From Curvivirga aplysinae (GTDB lineage Bacteria; Pseudomonadota; Alphaproteobacteria; UBA8366; Aestuariispiraceae), in the NCBI RefSeq assembly GCF_009711445.1, contig NZ_SMMC01000195.1, positions 1 through 36,930 on the forward strand: a DNA stretch of 36,930 bases, read 5' to 3'. Numbering within the stretch: position 1 is the stretch's first letter; every line of letters starts with the position of its first letter. Positions 1-8,517 of the stretch are shown here, in pieces. Below the pieces are notes generated by a model. It saw nothing but the letters and a program-made list of their open reading frames with translations, searched no databases and was not told the DNA's origin. Made by a program: the position numbers and the translations under genes.

Positions 1-112
1 CAGAATAGTAAGGGGGATGATTGAATAATTTATAATTCCAATTATTTTTAGGTGATTTTTGGGCGACGACCTGCTACATGGGCATCAGTTGGAAAAGAGA
101 GATGAAAATCAG

Positions 113-1708
113 ATGCTAACTGGACTAAAGAATTCTGCGCGTGCAATTGGGCTTGTGAAAGCGTTGGCAAAATACGACGCCTTATGGCCTTTGGAGATGG
201 TGGGTGTGCCGAAACCTGCCTTATGGACCGCAAAATTGCTTTTGGGAAAAAAACATTCTGGTCGCCCGGGGGAGCGTCTTGCGGATGCCTTAACGGCAAT
301 GGGTCCGACATATATCAAACTCGGACAAGCCTTATCTGTTCGCGCGGATCTGGTGGGGGAAGAAGTTGCCAAAGATCTTTCTCGTCTCCAAGATAAGTTG
401 CCACCTTTTGGCTTTGATAAGGTTCGTGAGACTATTGAAACTGAATTGGAAGGTCAGTTGGCAGAATTGTTTCCTGTATTTGATAAGGATTCAATTGCCG
501 CAGCATCAATTGCACAAGTTCATTTTGCCGAGACGCCTGATGGAGATTTAGTTGCGGTCAAGGTCTTGCGCCCCGATGTGGAAGAACATTTTAATAAAGA
601 TGTGGCTTTATTCTTTTGGATGGCTGCAGTTATGGAGTATTGGTTCCCAGCGTTACGTCGTTTGCGTCTCGTGGACGTTGTAGTGACTTTTAAGGACTGG
701 GTGCAAGTTGAAATGGACTTGCGCTTAGAAGCGTCAGCAGCATCAGAACTGGCTGAAAATTGTCAGAATGATTCAGGTTTTCGAGTGCCTAAAGTATTCT
801 GGCAATATGTGGCAAAATCTGTGTTAGTCACCGAGCGTATTCAAGGCATGCGCCTTGATGATCTGCCAGCAATGCGTGAAGCAGGTCTTGACCCTGACAA
901 AGTACTTGAACACGCATCTTCTATTTTCTTTTTACAAGTATTTCGTGACGGTTTTTTCCACGCAGATATGCATCCGGGGAATGTGTTTGTGGATGATACA
1001 GGAACAATTATCCCCGTTGATTTTGGGATTATGGGGCGTGTGGATTATCCGACACGTATCTTCCTTGCCGATATGCTAATTGGTTTCTTACAACGTGATT
1101 ATCGTAAAGTGGCGGACGCCCATTTTGATATGGGGGTTGTGCCGCCTTATAAATCTCGCGATGCGTTTATGCAGGCGTTGCGCGCAATTGGTGAACCTCT
1201 TTTAGACCGTCCTTTAAATGAGATTTCTGTAGCGCGGTTGTTGGCGCATTTATTTCAGACTACTGATGATTTTGATATGGAGACGCAACCTGATCTTCTA
1301 TTGCTGCAGAAGACTATGTTAGTGGCAGAAGGGGTGGGGCGTAAACTAAACCCATCTGTAAATATGTGGATTTTGGCACAGCCATTGATCGAAGAATGGA
1401 TGTATGCAAACCGTGGACCAGAGGCGCGCGTTAAGCAAGCTGCTATGGCTTTGTATTCGCGTCTGGAAAAATTACCTGTCATGATGGACCGTCTGGAGTT
1501 GTTATTGGACGAGCAACTAGCGCAGACTGGGCAACATTCAGGTCGTGCCTCCGGTCGAACGGCGTCAGGTAGATTTGAAGGAAGCCGTTTGAATGATCTT
1601 TCTAGAGATGGTGAAGCGCGCAATGGCATGCGAAAGCGCTGGACAGTCGTTGGGGTTTTAGTGGGTGCTTTAGCAACTGCCCTGACAATGACGATGTTGA
1701 ACCAATAA
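113..1708 (+). CDS. ubiB: UbiB family atypical kinase/ATPase of ubiquinone biosynthesis
   Basis: This membrane-anchored atypical protein-kinase-like protein (ABC1/ADCK family) supports coenzyme Q biosynthesis; the family acts as an ATPase aiding Coq intermediates rather than as a classical kinase. Visible motifs in order are the KxGQ motif (YIKLGQALS), the alanine-rich loop AAASIAQVH, the nucleotide-binding lysine in VAVKVLRPDV, the catalytic-loop equivalent FFHADMHPGN and the metal-binding DFGIMGR. A C-terminal hydrophobic stretch (VVGVLVGALATALTM) fits the membrane anchor of the family. The frame is open from a TTG at 59, but the ATG at 113 follows a purine-rich GAGAGA and gives the family-like N-terminus MLTGLKNSARAIG, so it is preferred (531 aa). 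The ubiB-coaBC-dut order is common in alphaproteobacteria. No ubiE is visible in the 112 bases upstream. Confidence 0.93.
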   Translation: MLTGLKNSARAIGLVKALAKYDALWPLEMVGVPKPALWTAKLLLGKKHSGRPGERLADALTAMGPTYIKLGQALSVRADLVGEEVAKDLSRLQDKLPPFGFDKVRETIETELEGQLAELFPVFDKDSIAAASIAQVHFAETPDGDLVAVKVLRPDVEEHFNKDVALFFWMAAVMEYWFPALRRLRLVDVVVTFKDWVQVEMDLRLEASAASELAENCQNDSGFRVPKVFWQYVAKSVLVTERIQGMRLDDLPAMREAGLDPDKVLEHASSIFFLQVFRDGFFHADMHPGNVFVDDTGTIIPVDFGIMGRVDYPTRIFLADMLIGFLQRDYRKVADAHFDMGVVPPYKSRDAFMQALRAIGEPLLDRPLNEISVARLLAHLFQTTDDFDMETQPDLLLLQKTMLVAEGVGRKLNPSVNMWILAQPLIEEWMYANRGPEARVKQAAMALYSRLEKLPVMMDRLELLLDEQLAQTGQHSGRASGRTASGRFEGSRLNDLSRDGEARNGMRKRWTVVGVLVGALATALTMTMLNQ

Positions 1709-2051
1709 TATTATTCTAAAATGACCTTATCATGTTGTGGTGGCAAAGATTTATAATCTTTGTGAGGCGATTTCTTGTGTCCTCGGACGCAACTATTTGA
1801 CCTTATTATCAGATTTTCGCGCAGCGAGGATTTGACCGCCATAACTTCAAATGTAGTTATAACTGTGTGTCACATTGATGATATTTTGATAAAAACTACA
1901 TTTGAAGTTTTTGAGTTGTGAATTTGATCCGCTTTGGAACTAAATTTTTGAAAAGAAAAAAATATTAGTATCGCCCCTTGAACTTTTCGACAAATAGGAT
2001 AAATCTACATTTATAAAATGTATTACAATATATTTCCCGAATTGGTGTGAA
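1709..2051. other. Intergenic region ubiB-coaBC with three palindromes
   Basis: 343 bases without a credible gene. It holds a perfect 19-nt palindrome just after ubiB (CAAAGATT-TAT-AATCTTTG, 1744-1762), a perfect 16-bp inverted repeat separated by 35 nt (1843-1858 and 1894-1909), and a perfect 17-nt palindrome TACATTT-ATA-AAATGTA (2006-2022) some 30 nt before the coaBC start. None is followed by a proper T-tract, so none is a textbook terminator. Confidence 0.6.
1843..1909. repeat. Perfect 16-bp inverted repeat, 35-nt loop
   Basis: AACTTCAAATGTAGTT (1843-1858) is exactly reverse-complemented at 1894-1909. The stem is A/T rich, the loop is 35 nt and there is no T-run after either arm. It could be a long mRNA hairpin downstream of ubiB, a relic of a miniature transposable element, or a paired protein-binding site. 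Confidence 0.6.
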
Positions 2052-3266
2052 ATGAATAAAACAAGAAAAATACTCCTAATTGTCTCTGGTGGTATTGCTG
2101 CCTATAAGACACTTTCACTAATTCGCCTTTTACGGGAAAATGAATTTCAGGTGCGGGTCGTGATGACCAAGGCTGCAGAGCAATTTGTCACACCATTATC
2201 ACTTGCTTCATTGTCCGAAGATAAAGTCTATACAGACCTCTTCTCATTAACCGATGAAGCTGAGATGGGACATATCCAATTGTCACGTGATGCGGATTTG
2301 TTGTTGGTGGTTCCAGCCTCTGCAGACCTAATGTCAAAAATGGCAAATGGTATGTGTAACGATTTAGCATCGACTGTTTTATTGGCAACTGATAAGCCAG
2401 TGATGATTGCACCTGCTATGAATGTTCGCATGTGGCATCATCCGGCTACTCAGGACAATTTTGCTAAGTTAAAATCCCGTGATGTTAAGGTCATCGGGCC
2501 TGTTGAAGGGGTGATGGCATGCGGTGAATATGGTTTGGGTCGAATGGTCGAGCCGGAAGAGATATTAGAGGTCGTCAAAACTCATTTTGAAGAAGTTGCA
2601 AATTCGAAACAACCCTTATTAATCGGGAGGAAGGTGTTGGTTACATCTGGGCCTACCCATGAACCGATTGACCCGGTAAGATATATCGCAAATCGCTCTT
2701 CTGGGCGTCAGGGACATGCCATAGCAACCGCTTTGCAGAAAGCAGGTGCGGAAGTAACGCTGGTGTCTGGACCGACACGGTTAGCGGACCCTGTTGGTGT
2801 GAAAGTTATTCATGTTGAATCGGCCTGTGCAATGCTAGATGCCTGTCAAGAAAACGGACGATTTGATGTTGCGGTTTTCGCCGCAGCAGTTGCGGACTGG
2901 CGTGTAAAAAATGCCGGAGCCCAAAAAACTAAAAAAGAAAATGGTAAACTTCCTGTTCTCGAATTCGCAGAAAATCCTGACATCCTAAAGACAGTTTCCA
3001 ATGCCGGGAATGATCGTCCAGAGCTGGTAGTTGGTTTCGCAGCCGAAACAGAAAATGTGGTGGAATATGCCTCTGCTAAGCGTATCCGTAAAAGTTGTGA
3101 TTGGATTTTAGCAAATGATGTCTCGCCAGAGACGGGCACCTTTGGTGGTGAGAAAAACAGCATCCATTTTATACATTCTGCTGGTGTGGAATCATGGGAG
3201 GAAATGTCAAAGCAAGCGGTGGCGGAACGATTGGTTGAAAAGGTAGTTGCCTATTTTAATGGGTGA
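2052..3266 (+). CDS. coaBC: Bifunctional phosphopantothenoylcysteine decarboxylase/synthetase
   Basis: This enzyme makes 4'-phosphopantetheine for coenzyme A: CoaB couples cysteine to 4'-phosphopantothenate using CTP, and CoaC (FMN-dependent) decarboxylates the product. The N-terminal CoaC domain (about residues 1-180) shows GGIAAYK, the active-site His in GHIQLSRDAD (H74), the PAMNVRMW motif (121-128, with N124) and the lid cysteine in ACGEYGLGRM (C157). The C-terminal CoaB domain (from about 191) shows SGPTHEPIDPVRYIANRSSG, FAAAVADWR and the KTKKE lysine cluster. At 404 aa it matches the usual length of the fused enzyme. The start is ATG at 2052 with only a weak ribosome-binding site. A 17-nt palindrome lies just upstream at 2006-2022. 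Confidence 0.96.
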   Translation: MNKTRKILLIVSGGIAAYKTLSLIRLLRENEFQVRVVMTKAAEQFVTPLSLASLSEDKVYTDLFSLTDEAEMGHIQLSRDADLLLVVPASADLMSKMANGMCNDLASTVLLATDKPVMIAPAMNVRMWHHPATQDNFAKLKSRDVKVIGPVEGVMACGEYGLGRMVEPEEILEVVKTHFEEVANSKQPLLIGRKVLVTSGPTHEPIDPVRYIANRSSGRQGHAIATALQKAGAEVTLVSGPTRLADPVGVKVIHVESACAMLDACQENGRFDVAVFAAAVADWRVKNAGAQKTKKENGKLPVLEFAENPDILKTVSNAGNDRPELVVGFAAETENVVEYASAKRIRKSCDWILANDVSPETGTFGGEKNSIHFIHSAGVESWEEMSKQAVAERLVEKVVAYFNG

Positions 3267-3293
3267 TGTTCGATTTAAAGAACTTTTGGAATT

Positions 3294-3324
3294 TTGACAA
3301 ATTTATGAGTATCGAAGAGATAAT
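3294..3324 (+). promoter_or_regulatory. Candidate sigma-70 promoter for dut
   Basis: A perfect TTGACA (3294-3299) is followed by GATAAT (3319-3324) with a 19-nt spacer, slightly long. It lies in the 167-nt gap between coaBC and dut, about 110 nt before the dut start. Confidence 0.4.
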
Positions 3325-3433
3325 TTGCTGGAATCTATGACTTTTCTAAAACTGCGTTTGTAGATTTTGTTTGTATATAGAAACGATAACTCCGTATGAA
3401 GTTAAAAAATTAGATATAGAGGACTAATAGGGT

Positions 3434-3892
3434 ATGAGTGAAAAAATTACAGTGAATGTAACTATCACCCCCCATGGGGAAGGGTTGGCTTTGCCATCTT
3501 ATGGAACGGCGGATAGTGCGGGTGCAGATTTATTAGCTGCAATTACGGACACACATGTCATTCATCCAGGGAAACGTGCGCTTATTCCAACAGGCATTAA
3601 AATCGCCTTACCATCTGGATATGAAGCCCAAGTGCGTCCTCGATCTGGATTGGCATTAAAGAACGGCATCACTGTGTTAAATAGTCCAGGTACCATTGAT
3701 GCCGACTATCGTGGCGAAGTTGGGGTGATCTTGATTAATCATGGAGAAGAAGACTTTGTGATGGAACGTGGAATGCGTATTGCCCAAATGGTAATCGCAC
3801 CTGTTCAACAATTAGAATGGAATGTAGTGGATGATCTGGACAATACAGATCGCGGTGAAGGTGGCTTTGGGTCCACCGGCACAGAAGGGTAA
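3434..3892 (+). CDS. dut: dUTP diphosphatase (dUTPase)
   Basis: This cytosolic trimeric enzyme hydrolyses dUTP to dUMP and pyrophosphate, keeping uracil out of DNA and feeding dTMP synthesis. All five family motifs are present: AGADLLA (30-35), [11 protein letters not shown] (68-78), [17 protein letters not shown] with catalytic D89 and Y92, [12 protein letters not shown] (112-123), and the C-terminal arm [10 protein letters not shown]. At 152 aa it is standard length. AGAGGA precedes the ATG at 3434. The Rrf2 gene begins 9 nt after the stop, so the two are probably co-transcribed. Confidence 0.97.
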   Translation: MSEKITVNVTITPHGEGLALPSYGTADSAGADLLAAITDTHVIHPGKRALIPTGIKIALPSGYEAQVRPRSGLALKNGITVLNSPGTIDADYRGEVGVILINHGEEDFVMERGMRIAQMVIAPVQQLEWNVVDDLDNTDRGEGGFGSTGTEG

Positions 3893-3901
3893 GGTAATAG
3901 G

Positions 3902-4354
3902 ATGCGCTTAACCAAGAAACTTATGTTTGCTATTGAGGCTGTATTAGATATCGCCTATCACGCGGCGGATATGCCTGTTCAAAGCAAAGATATTGCAGAA
4001 CGTCAGGGTATCCCGCGCCGCTATCTTGAACAGGTATTGCAACATCTTGTGCGTGCAGATGTATTGCGTGGGGTGCGTGGTCCGCGTGGTGGATATCGTC
4101 TGGCAAGGGAGCGTCGCAATATTACTGTCGCGGATATCGTAAAAGTTGTTCAAGGCATGGATGGTGGAATGGATCCTTTGATGGACCCTGCTGGTTCTGA
4201 ATTGGGCCATGCTGTATTGCGCCCTGTCTGGCAAGAAATTGAGGATGAAGCAATGTTGCGTCTCGCAAAAACAAGCGTGGAAGATTTATGTAAGCGCGCT
4301 GAAGAAGCCGGGATTGAATCTGCCCATCGTGAAAATTTTGACTTTATGATTTAA
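3902..4354 (+). CDS. Rrf2 family transcriptional regulator
   Basis: This 150-aa winged-helix DNA-binding protein belongs to the Rrf2 family (IscR, NsrR, RsrR, CymR). The N-terminus (MRLTKKLMFAIEAVLDIAYH) and the helix-turn-helix around SKDIAERQGIPRRYLEQVL, followed by the wing RGPRGGYRLAR, are typical. The three clustered cysteines that bind an Fe-S cluster in IscR and NsrR are absent; the only cysteine is C130. This resembles cluster-free members such as CymR, which regulates cysteine metabolism together with CysK. It sits 9 nt after dut and 33 nt before cysK on the same strand. A role in sulfur/cysteine control is inferred from that context only. Confidence 0.88.
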   Translation: MRLTKKLMFAIEAVLDIAYHAADMPVQSKDIAERQGIPRRYLEQVLQHLVRADVLRGVRGPRGGYRLARERRNITVADIVKVVQGMDGGMDPLMDPAGSELGHAVLRPVWQEIEDEAMLRLAKTSVEDLCKRAEEAGIESAHRENFDFMI

Positions 4355-4387
4355 CGAATAAGAATTGATTAGAATAGGACTAAGAAA

Positions 4388-5344
4388 ATGGCGAATACAG
4401 AATTCCGCGGGAAAATTTATGACAATCTAACAGAAACAATTGGGGCGACACCTCTGGTGCGCTTGAACCGTTTTGCTGAAGAAAACGGGGTTGAAGCTGA
4501 AATCCTAGGAAAGTTGGAATTTTTTAATCCATTGGCAAGTGTAAAGGATCGTATTGGTCAAGGCATGATCGAAGCGATGGAAGCAGAAGGTGTGATTACC
4601 CCGGGTAAATCTACCTTGGTTGAGCCAACATCCGGTAATACAGGTATTGCTCTGGCATTTGTTGCTGCATCTAAAGGGTACCGTTTGATCTTGACGATGC
4701 CAGAAAGCATGTCGGTTGAACGTCGTAAAATGTTGAAGCTTCTTGGGGCAGAGTTAGAATTAACACCTGCGGCAAAAGGGATGAAAGGCGCGATTGAACG
4801 TGCCGAAGAGTTGTTGAATGAAATTGAAAATTCTGCAATGCCTCAACAATTCCACAACAAAGCTAATCCTGCCGCCCATCGTCAAAGCACAGCTTTGGAG
4901 ATCTGGAATGACACAGATGGGAATGTAGACATCCTCGTCGCTGGTGTAGGGACAGGCGGTACCGTAACTGGCGTTGGCGAAGTTCTGAAAGAGAAGAATC
5001 CTGACTTTAAGGTCGTTGCTGTTGAGCCAGAAGACAGTCCAGTTTTATCGGGAGGTAAACCTGGTCCACATAAAATTCAGGGGATTGGCGCTGGTTTTGT
5101 GCCACCAGTTCTTGAAACTGAGGTGATTGATGAAGTTATTCGTATTGCGAATGAAACTGCATTTGCAACAGCCCGTAATGCAGCGGCAACAGAAGGTTTG
5201 CCTATTGGTATTTCTTCCGGTGCGGCCTTGGCGGCGGCGATTGAAATTGGTAAGCGTCCTGAAAATAAAGGCAAACGAATTGTTGTTATTTTGGCCAGCT
5301 TTGCTGAACGTTACTTGTCTACAGGTCTGTTTGAAGGTCTATAA
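4388..5344 (+). CDS. cysK: Cysteine synthase A (O-acetylserine sulfhydrylase)
   Basis: This PLP enzyme converts O-acetylserine and sulfide to L-cysteine and acetate. The PLP Schiff-base lysine is K53 in [11 protein letters not shown]. The substrate loop is TSGNTG (81-86), the phosphate-binding glycine loop is [13 protein letters not shown], and the PLP N1-contacting serine is in [10 protein letters not shown]. The C-terminus [12 protein letters not shown] is typical of CysK. Length 318 aa is normal. The start ATG at 4388 follows GGACTAAGAAA. It shares orientation and close spacing with the upstream Rrf2 gene and a downstream MoeB/ThiF-like gene that handles sulfur carriers, so this may be a small sulfur-metabolism operon. 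Confidence 0.96.
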   Translation: MANTEFRGKIYDNLTETIGATPLVRLNRFAEENGVEAEILGKLEFFNPLASVKDRIGQGMIEAMEAEGVITPGKSTLVEPTSGNTGIALAFVAASKGYRLILTMPESMSVERRKMLKLLGAELELTPAAKGMKGAIERAEELLNEIENSAMPQQFHNKANPAAHRQSTALEIWNDTDGNVDILVAGVGTGGTVTGVGEVLKEKNPDFKVVAVEPEDSPVLSGGKPGPHKIQGIGAGFVPPVLETEVIDEVIRIANETAFATARNAAATEGLPIGISSGAALAAAIEIGKRPENKGKRIVVILASFAERYLSTGLFEGL

Positions 5345-5372
5345 GATATAGACTTTAATAAAGGATATCTTG

Positions 5373-6176
5373 ATGTCTGAGATAGAGCTCACTGATGAGC
5401 AATTGGAACGCTATGCCCGCCATGTCATCCTTAACGAAGTGGATGAAGAAGGCCAGTTAAAGCTTCTAAATGCGAAAGTGTTGATGATTGGTGCAGGGGG
5501 GCTTGGCTCGCCCGCGCTGCTCTATCTTGCGGCGGCAGGTGTTGGTACAATTGGTATTGTGGATCACGATGTGGTTGATGTTAGCAATCTTCAACGTCAG
5601 GTGATCCATTCTACCGACGAGTTGGGCCAATCGAAAGTTTCCAGTGCTGCTGAACGCATGGAAGCGATTAATCCGGAAATTACTATCCATGAGTATCGTG
5701 ATCGTATTGGACCTAATAATGCGATAGATTTAATCCGTCAGTATGATCTGGTGATTGATGGGTCTGACAATTTTGCCTCGCGCTATGTGGTCAATGATGC
5801 ATGTTATCTATTAAAGAAACCATTGATGAGCGCCGCCCTTGTGAGATTTGAAGGGCAAGCAAGTTTATTCAAGGCCTTTGAAAGTGATGAACAGCCTTGC
5901 TATCGATGTATTTTCCCGGAAAGCCCAGACCCGGATTTGGTGCCACGTTGTGATACAGTTGGTATTTTGGGGCCAGTTGCAGGTGTAATGGGATGTATTC
6001 AAGCAACTGAAGTTTTGAAAGAGATTTTAGGTCTTGGAACGAATTTAGCTGGTCGATTGATGCTTTTTGATGCTATGGATATGGAGATGCGTAGCATCAA
6101 GACGAAGAAAGACCGCAATTGTGCACTTTGTGGCGATCATCCAACTATCACCGAAGAAAATATCGGTAAGGTTTGA
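5373..6176 (+). CDS. MoeB/ThiF family sulfur-carrier adenylyltransferase
   Basis: This E1-like enzyme activates the C-terminal glycine of a ubiquitin-like sulfur carrier (MoaD or ThiS type) by adenylation. The nucleotide loop is GAGGLGSP (40-47), R14 lies in ERYARHVIL, the metal/ATP aspartate is in VIDGSDNFASRY, and the structural zinc pairs are C176/C179 (CYRC) and C250/C253 (CALC). A cysteine at C193 lies in the RCDTVGILGP segment. At 267 aa it has no C-terminal rhodanese domain, which fits MoeB/ThiF rather than the MOCS3/MoeZ form. A TTG at 5370 precedes the ATG; AAGGA at 5361 supports the ATG at 5373. The true carrier partner cannot be named because no moaD or thiS is in the window. Confidence 0.9.
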   Translation: MSEIELTDEQLERYARHVILNEVDEEGQLKLLNAKVLMIGAGGLGSPALLYLAAAGVGTIGIVDHDVVDVSNLQRQVIHSTDELGQSKVSSAAERMEAINPEITIHEYRDRIGPNNAIDLIRQYDLVIDGSDNFASRYVVNDACYLLKKPLMSAALVRFEGQASLFKAFESDEQPCYRCIFPESPDPDLVPRCDTVGILGPVAGVMGCIQATEVLKEILGLGTNLAGRLMLFDAMDMEMRSIKTKKDRNCALCGDHPTITEENIGKV

Positions 6177-6262
6177 TTTCCTAAAATTTAGGCACATAAA
6201 CTTCTAAAATCCAGCGGGTGTTCAAAATATGATTGAATACCAGATAAAAAAAGGAGAGAAGT

Positions 6263-7604
6263 TTGAAAATCTGGCTAAAGAACCCCTTATCAATCTTGGC
6301 TGAAAACGCCGAAAACGGTCTTGTTATTGAAAGTGGCAAGATAATCGAACTTGTTCCATTAGGGACAGAACCTACCATTCAGATTGATCAAATTTATGAT
6401 GCGTCTCAACACGTTATTATCCCGGGTTTGATCAATACGCATCATCATTTTTATCAAACGCTTACACGCGCTTGTCCATCGGCGATCAACAAAGAGCTTT
6501 TTCCTTTGGTTGAAAGCGCTTTATCCAATTTGGGCAGGATTGAATCCAGAGAATTTCCGTTTGGCTGTTCGTGTCGCGTTGGCTGAATTACTCTTATCCG
6601 GTTGTACGACGGCGGCGGATCATCATTATGTCTATCCAAAAGGGTTAACTGATGGTTTGGATATTCAGGTGGCAGAAGCTAGTAAGCTTGGGATCCGGAT
6701 GCATCTTACACGTGGATCGATGAACTTATCTGAGAAAGATGGTGGGTTGCCACCTGAATCTGTGGTGCAAGATAAAGATACTATTTTAGCCGATAGTGAA
6801 GCAGTTGTTAGGAAATTTCATCAACATGGGGAAGGGGCTATGACGCAGGTTGCTTTGGCACCTTGTTCCCCATTTTCTGTGACCACAGATATTATGGAAG
6901 AAACGGCAGTTCTAGCTGAAAAATTAAATGTGCGCCTTCATACCCATCTGGCGGAAACAGAAGATGAGAATAATTTCTGTCTTTCATTATATAATTGTCG
7001 TCCGGTGGATTACTTGGAAAATGTGGGCTGGATGAGCAATCGAACATGGTTAGCACATGGCATCCATTTTAACGACGATGAAATTATACGCCTTGGGAAG
7101 GCAGGTGTTGGTATCGCCCACTGCCCAAGCTCGAACCATCTTCTTGCAAGTGGGCATTGTTTAGTGCCGGAATTGGAAAAAGCAGGGGCGCCTGTTGGCT
7201 TGGCAGTTGATGGGTCAGCATCGCAAGATTGTTCTAATTTAATGCAAGAAATTCGTCAGGCATTTTTCTTACAACGCATTAATTATGGTGCGGCAAATAT
7301 CACGCATTTTGATGCGTTTCGTTGGGCAACAGAAGGATCAGCGGCTTGTCTTGGACGAGGCGATATTGGGAAATTTGCTGTTGGTAAACAAGCAGATATA
7401 GCGATGTTTAAACTGGATGAGCTTCGTTTTTCTGGTGCCGGCGATCCATTAGCGGCCCTTGTTCTTTGTGGTGCTCATAAAGCTGATCGCGTTATGATCG
7501 CAGGGAAATGGGTTGTTGAAGATGGACAGGTGCCCGGGTTAGATATTCCCTCATTAATCTCACAACATCATGGAGAAGCGTTAAAACTTCAAGGATTAAT
7601 ATAG
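6263..7604 (+). pseudogene. 8-oxoguanine deaminase/AtzB-like amidohydrolase, frameshifted
   Basis: The product would be a metal-dependent amidohydrolase of the 8-oxoguanine deaminase/hydroxydechloroatrazine hydrolase group. The first part (6263-6505, TTG start after AAGGAGA) encodes the N-terminus through the metal motif THHHFYQT and ends ...NKELFP. The second part (from 6507) continues directly with WLKALYPIWAGL, then SGCTTAADHHY, the metal His in LHTHLAE, HGIHF, CPSSN and the catalytic VDGSASQD. Joining the two needs removal of one T in CCTTTGG (6505-6507) and gives about 446 aa, the normal family length. Uncorrected, the first frame stops at 6586 after 107 codons. The rest is well preserved, so this is either a recent one-base insertion, a sequencing or assembly error, or ribosomal +1 slippage. 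The assignment by motif is strong; the exact substrate is inferred. Confidence 0.85.
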
Positions 7605-7611
7605 ATTTATG

Positions 7612-7638
7612 AAAAGCGGCTTTTTAAGTCGCTTTTTT
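7612..7638. terminator. Bidirectional rho-independent terminator
   Basis: An 11-bp stem AAAAGCGGCTT / AAGTCGCTTTT (one G-T pair) with a 3-nt loop is followed by six T. It has A-runs on the other side, so it can serve both the deaminase (+) and the EamA gene (-). It overlaps the last codons of the EamA gene. Confidence 0.85.
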
Positions 7639-8517
7639 ATGTCTGCCCTCGCGCCACGCAAGAATAACCGCGCCAGAGATTATTAATCCTGCGCCGGCGA
7701 TGCTAACCCATTCTGGAATGACATTAAAAATAACAAAATCATAGATCGCTGCAAATACAAGTGTACCGTAAAAGAAGGGCATAATGAAGCTGGCTTCTGA
7801 TCTCTTCATCGCTTGGATGAAAAAGAACTGGGCTGTCACCATAAGGCAGCCTAATGCCCCCATCAGAATAAGCTGTGTTTCATTCGGGGTAACAAAAACA
7901 CTGCTCGCTACACTGCAGGCGATTGTTGCGCCAATGAAGTTATTGATAAGCAATATCTGTAACGGAGAGTCATTGCCAGTCAGCTTCTTGATGAAAATCA
8001 CTTCAATGCCCATAAAGAGAGCCCCGGATAAAGCGATAAGGGCTGCAAATTGAAATGCATCCGTCCCGGGTTGGATCAAGATAAGGGCGCCGCTTAAAGA
8101 GATGGCCGCGGCAATCCATCGCCATGGACCGACTTTTTCGCCAAGAAACGGGATGGCAAGTAGCATGGCAACCATTGGATTCAAAAAGCTAATCGCAGTT
8201 GCTTCGGCGACAGGCATTAATGCGGCTGCCGCAAATAAACAACTAACACCTGCCCATCCACTTAAAGACCGACCGATATGGACTTTCCATGCTATATTTT
8301 TGAATTTTGGTTTGAAGATTGCTGCAAAGGGTAGGAGAGCTAGAAATGCAAAGAAGAAACGTCCTGCACTAACTTGAAATGGATGAAAAGCTTCACCTGA
8401 TGAGCCGTTACCAAGAGCTTTGGCAATCAAGGTTGTTGATGCCACGAAAGCACAAGCCGTTAATATGCAAGCTATAGCAATGGTCGTGGATTTTTGCGTT
8501 GGTTGATTATTAGTCAT
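7624..8517 (-). CDS. EamA/DMT superfamily transporter
   Basis: This inner-membrane permease has two EamA repeats, about ten predicted hydrophobic helices and 297 aa. Typical signatures include FHPFQVSAGRFFFAFLALLP, PVAEATAISFLNPMVAMLLA, and a second half ending in IAGAGLIISGAVILAWREG. The substrate is unknown; family members export amino acids or metabolites. The chosen ATG at 8517 overlaps the end of the upstream MATE gene by 8 nt (ATGACTAA), indicating translational coupling. An upstream in-frame start at 8562 would add 15 residues inside the MATE gene and is less likely. Confidence 0.88.
   Translation of the reverse strand: MTNNQPTQKSTTIAIACILTACAFVASTTLIAKALGNGSSGEAFHPFQVSAGRFFFAFLALLPFAAIFKPKFKNIAWKVHIGRSLSGWAGVSCLFAAAALMPVAEATAISFLNPMVAMLLAIPFLGEKVGPWRWIAAAISLSGALILIQPGTDAFQFAALIALSGALFMGIEVIFIKKLTGNDSPLQILLINNFIGATIACSVASSVFVTPNETQLILMGALGCLMVTAQFFFIQAMKRSEASFIMPFFYGTLVFAAIYDFVIFNVIPEWVSIAGAGLIISGAVILAWREGRHKKAT

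Noticed and set aside
51-119. Short open frame before ubiB as the tail of ubiE.
   Set aside because: It has a stop codon at 33-35 in the same frame and no resemblance to the UbiE C-terminus.
1255-1629. A 124-codon minus-strand open frame inside ubiB.
   Set aside because: It is fully antisense to a well-supported gene and shows no family features.
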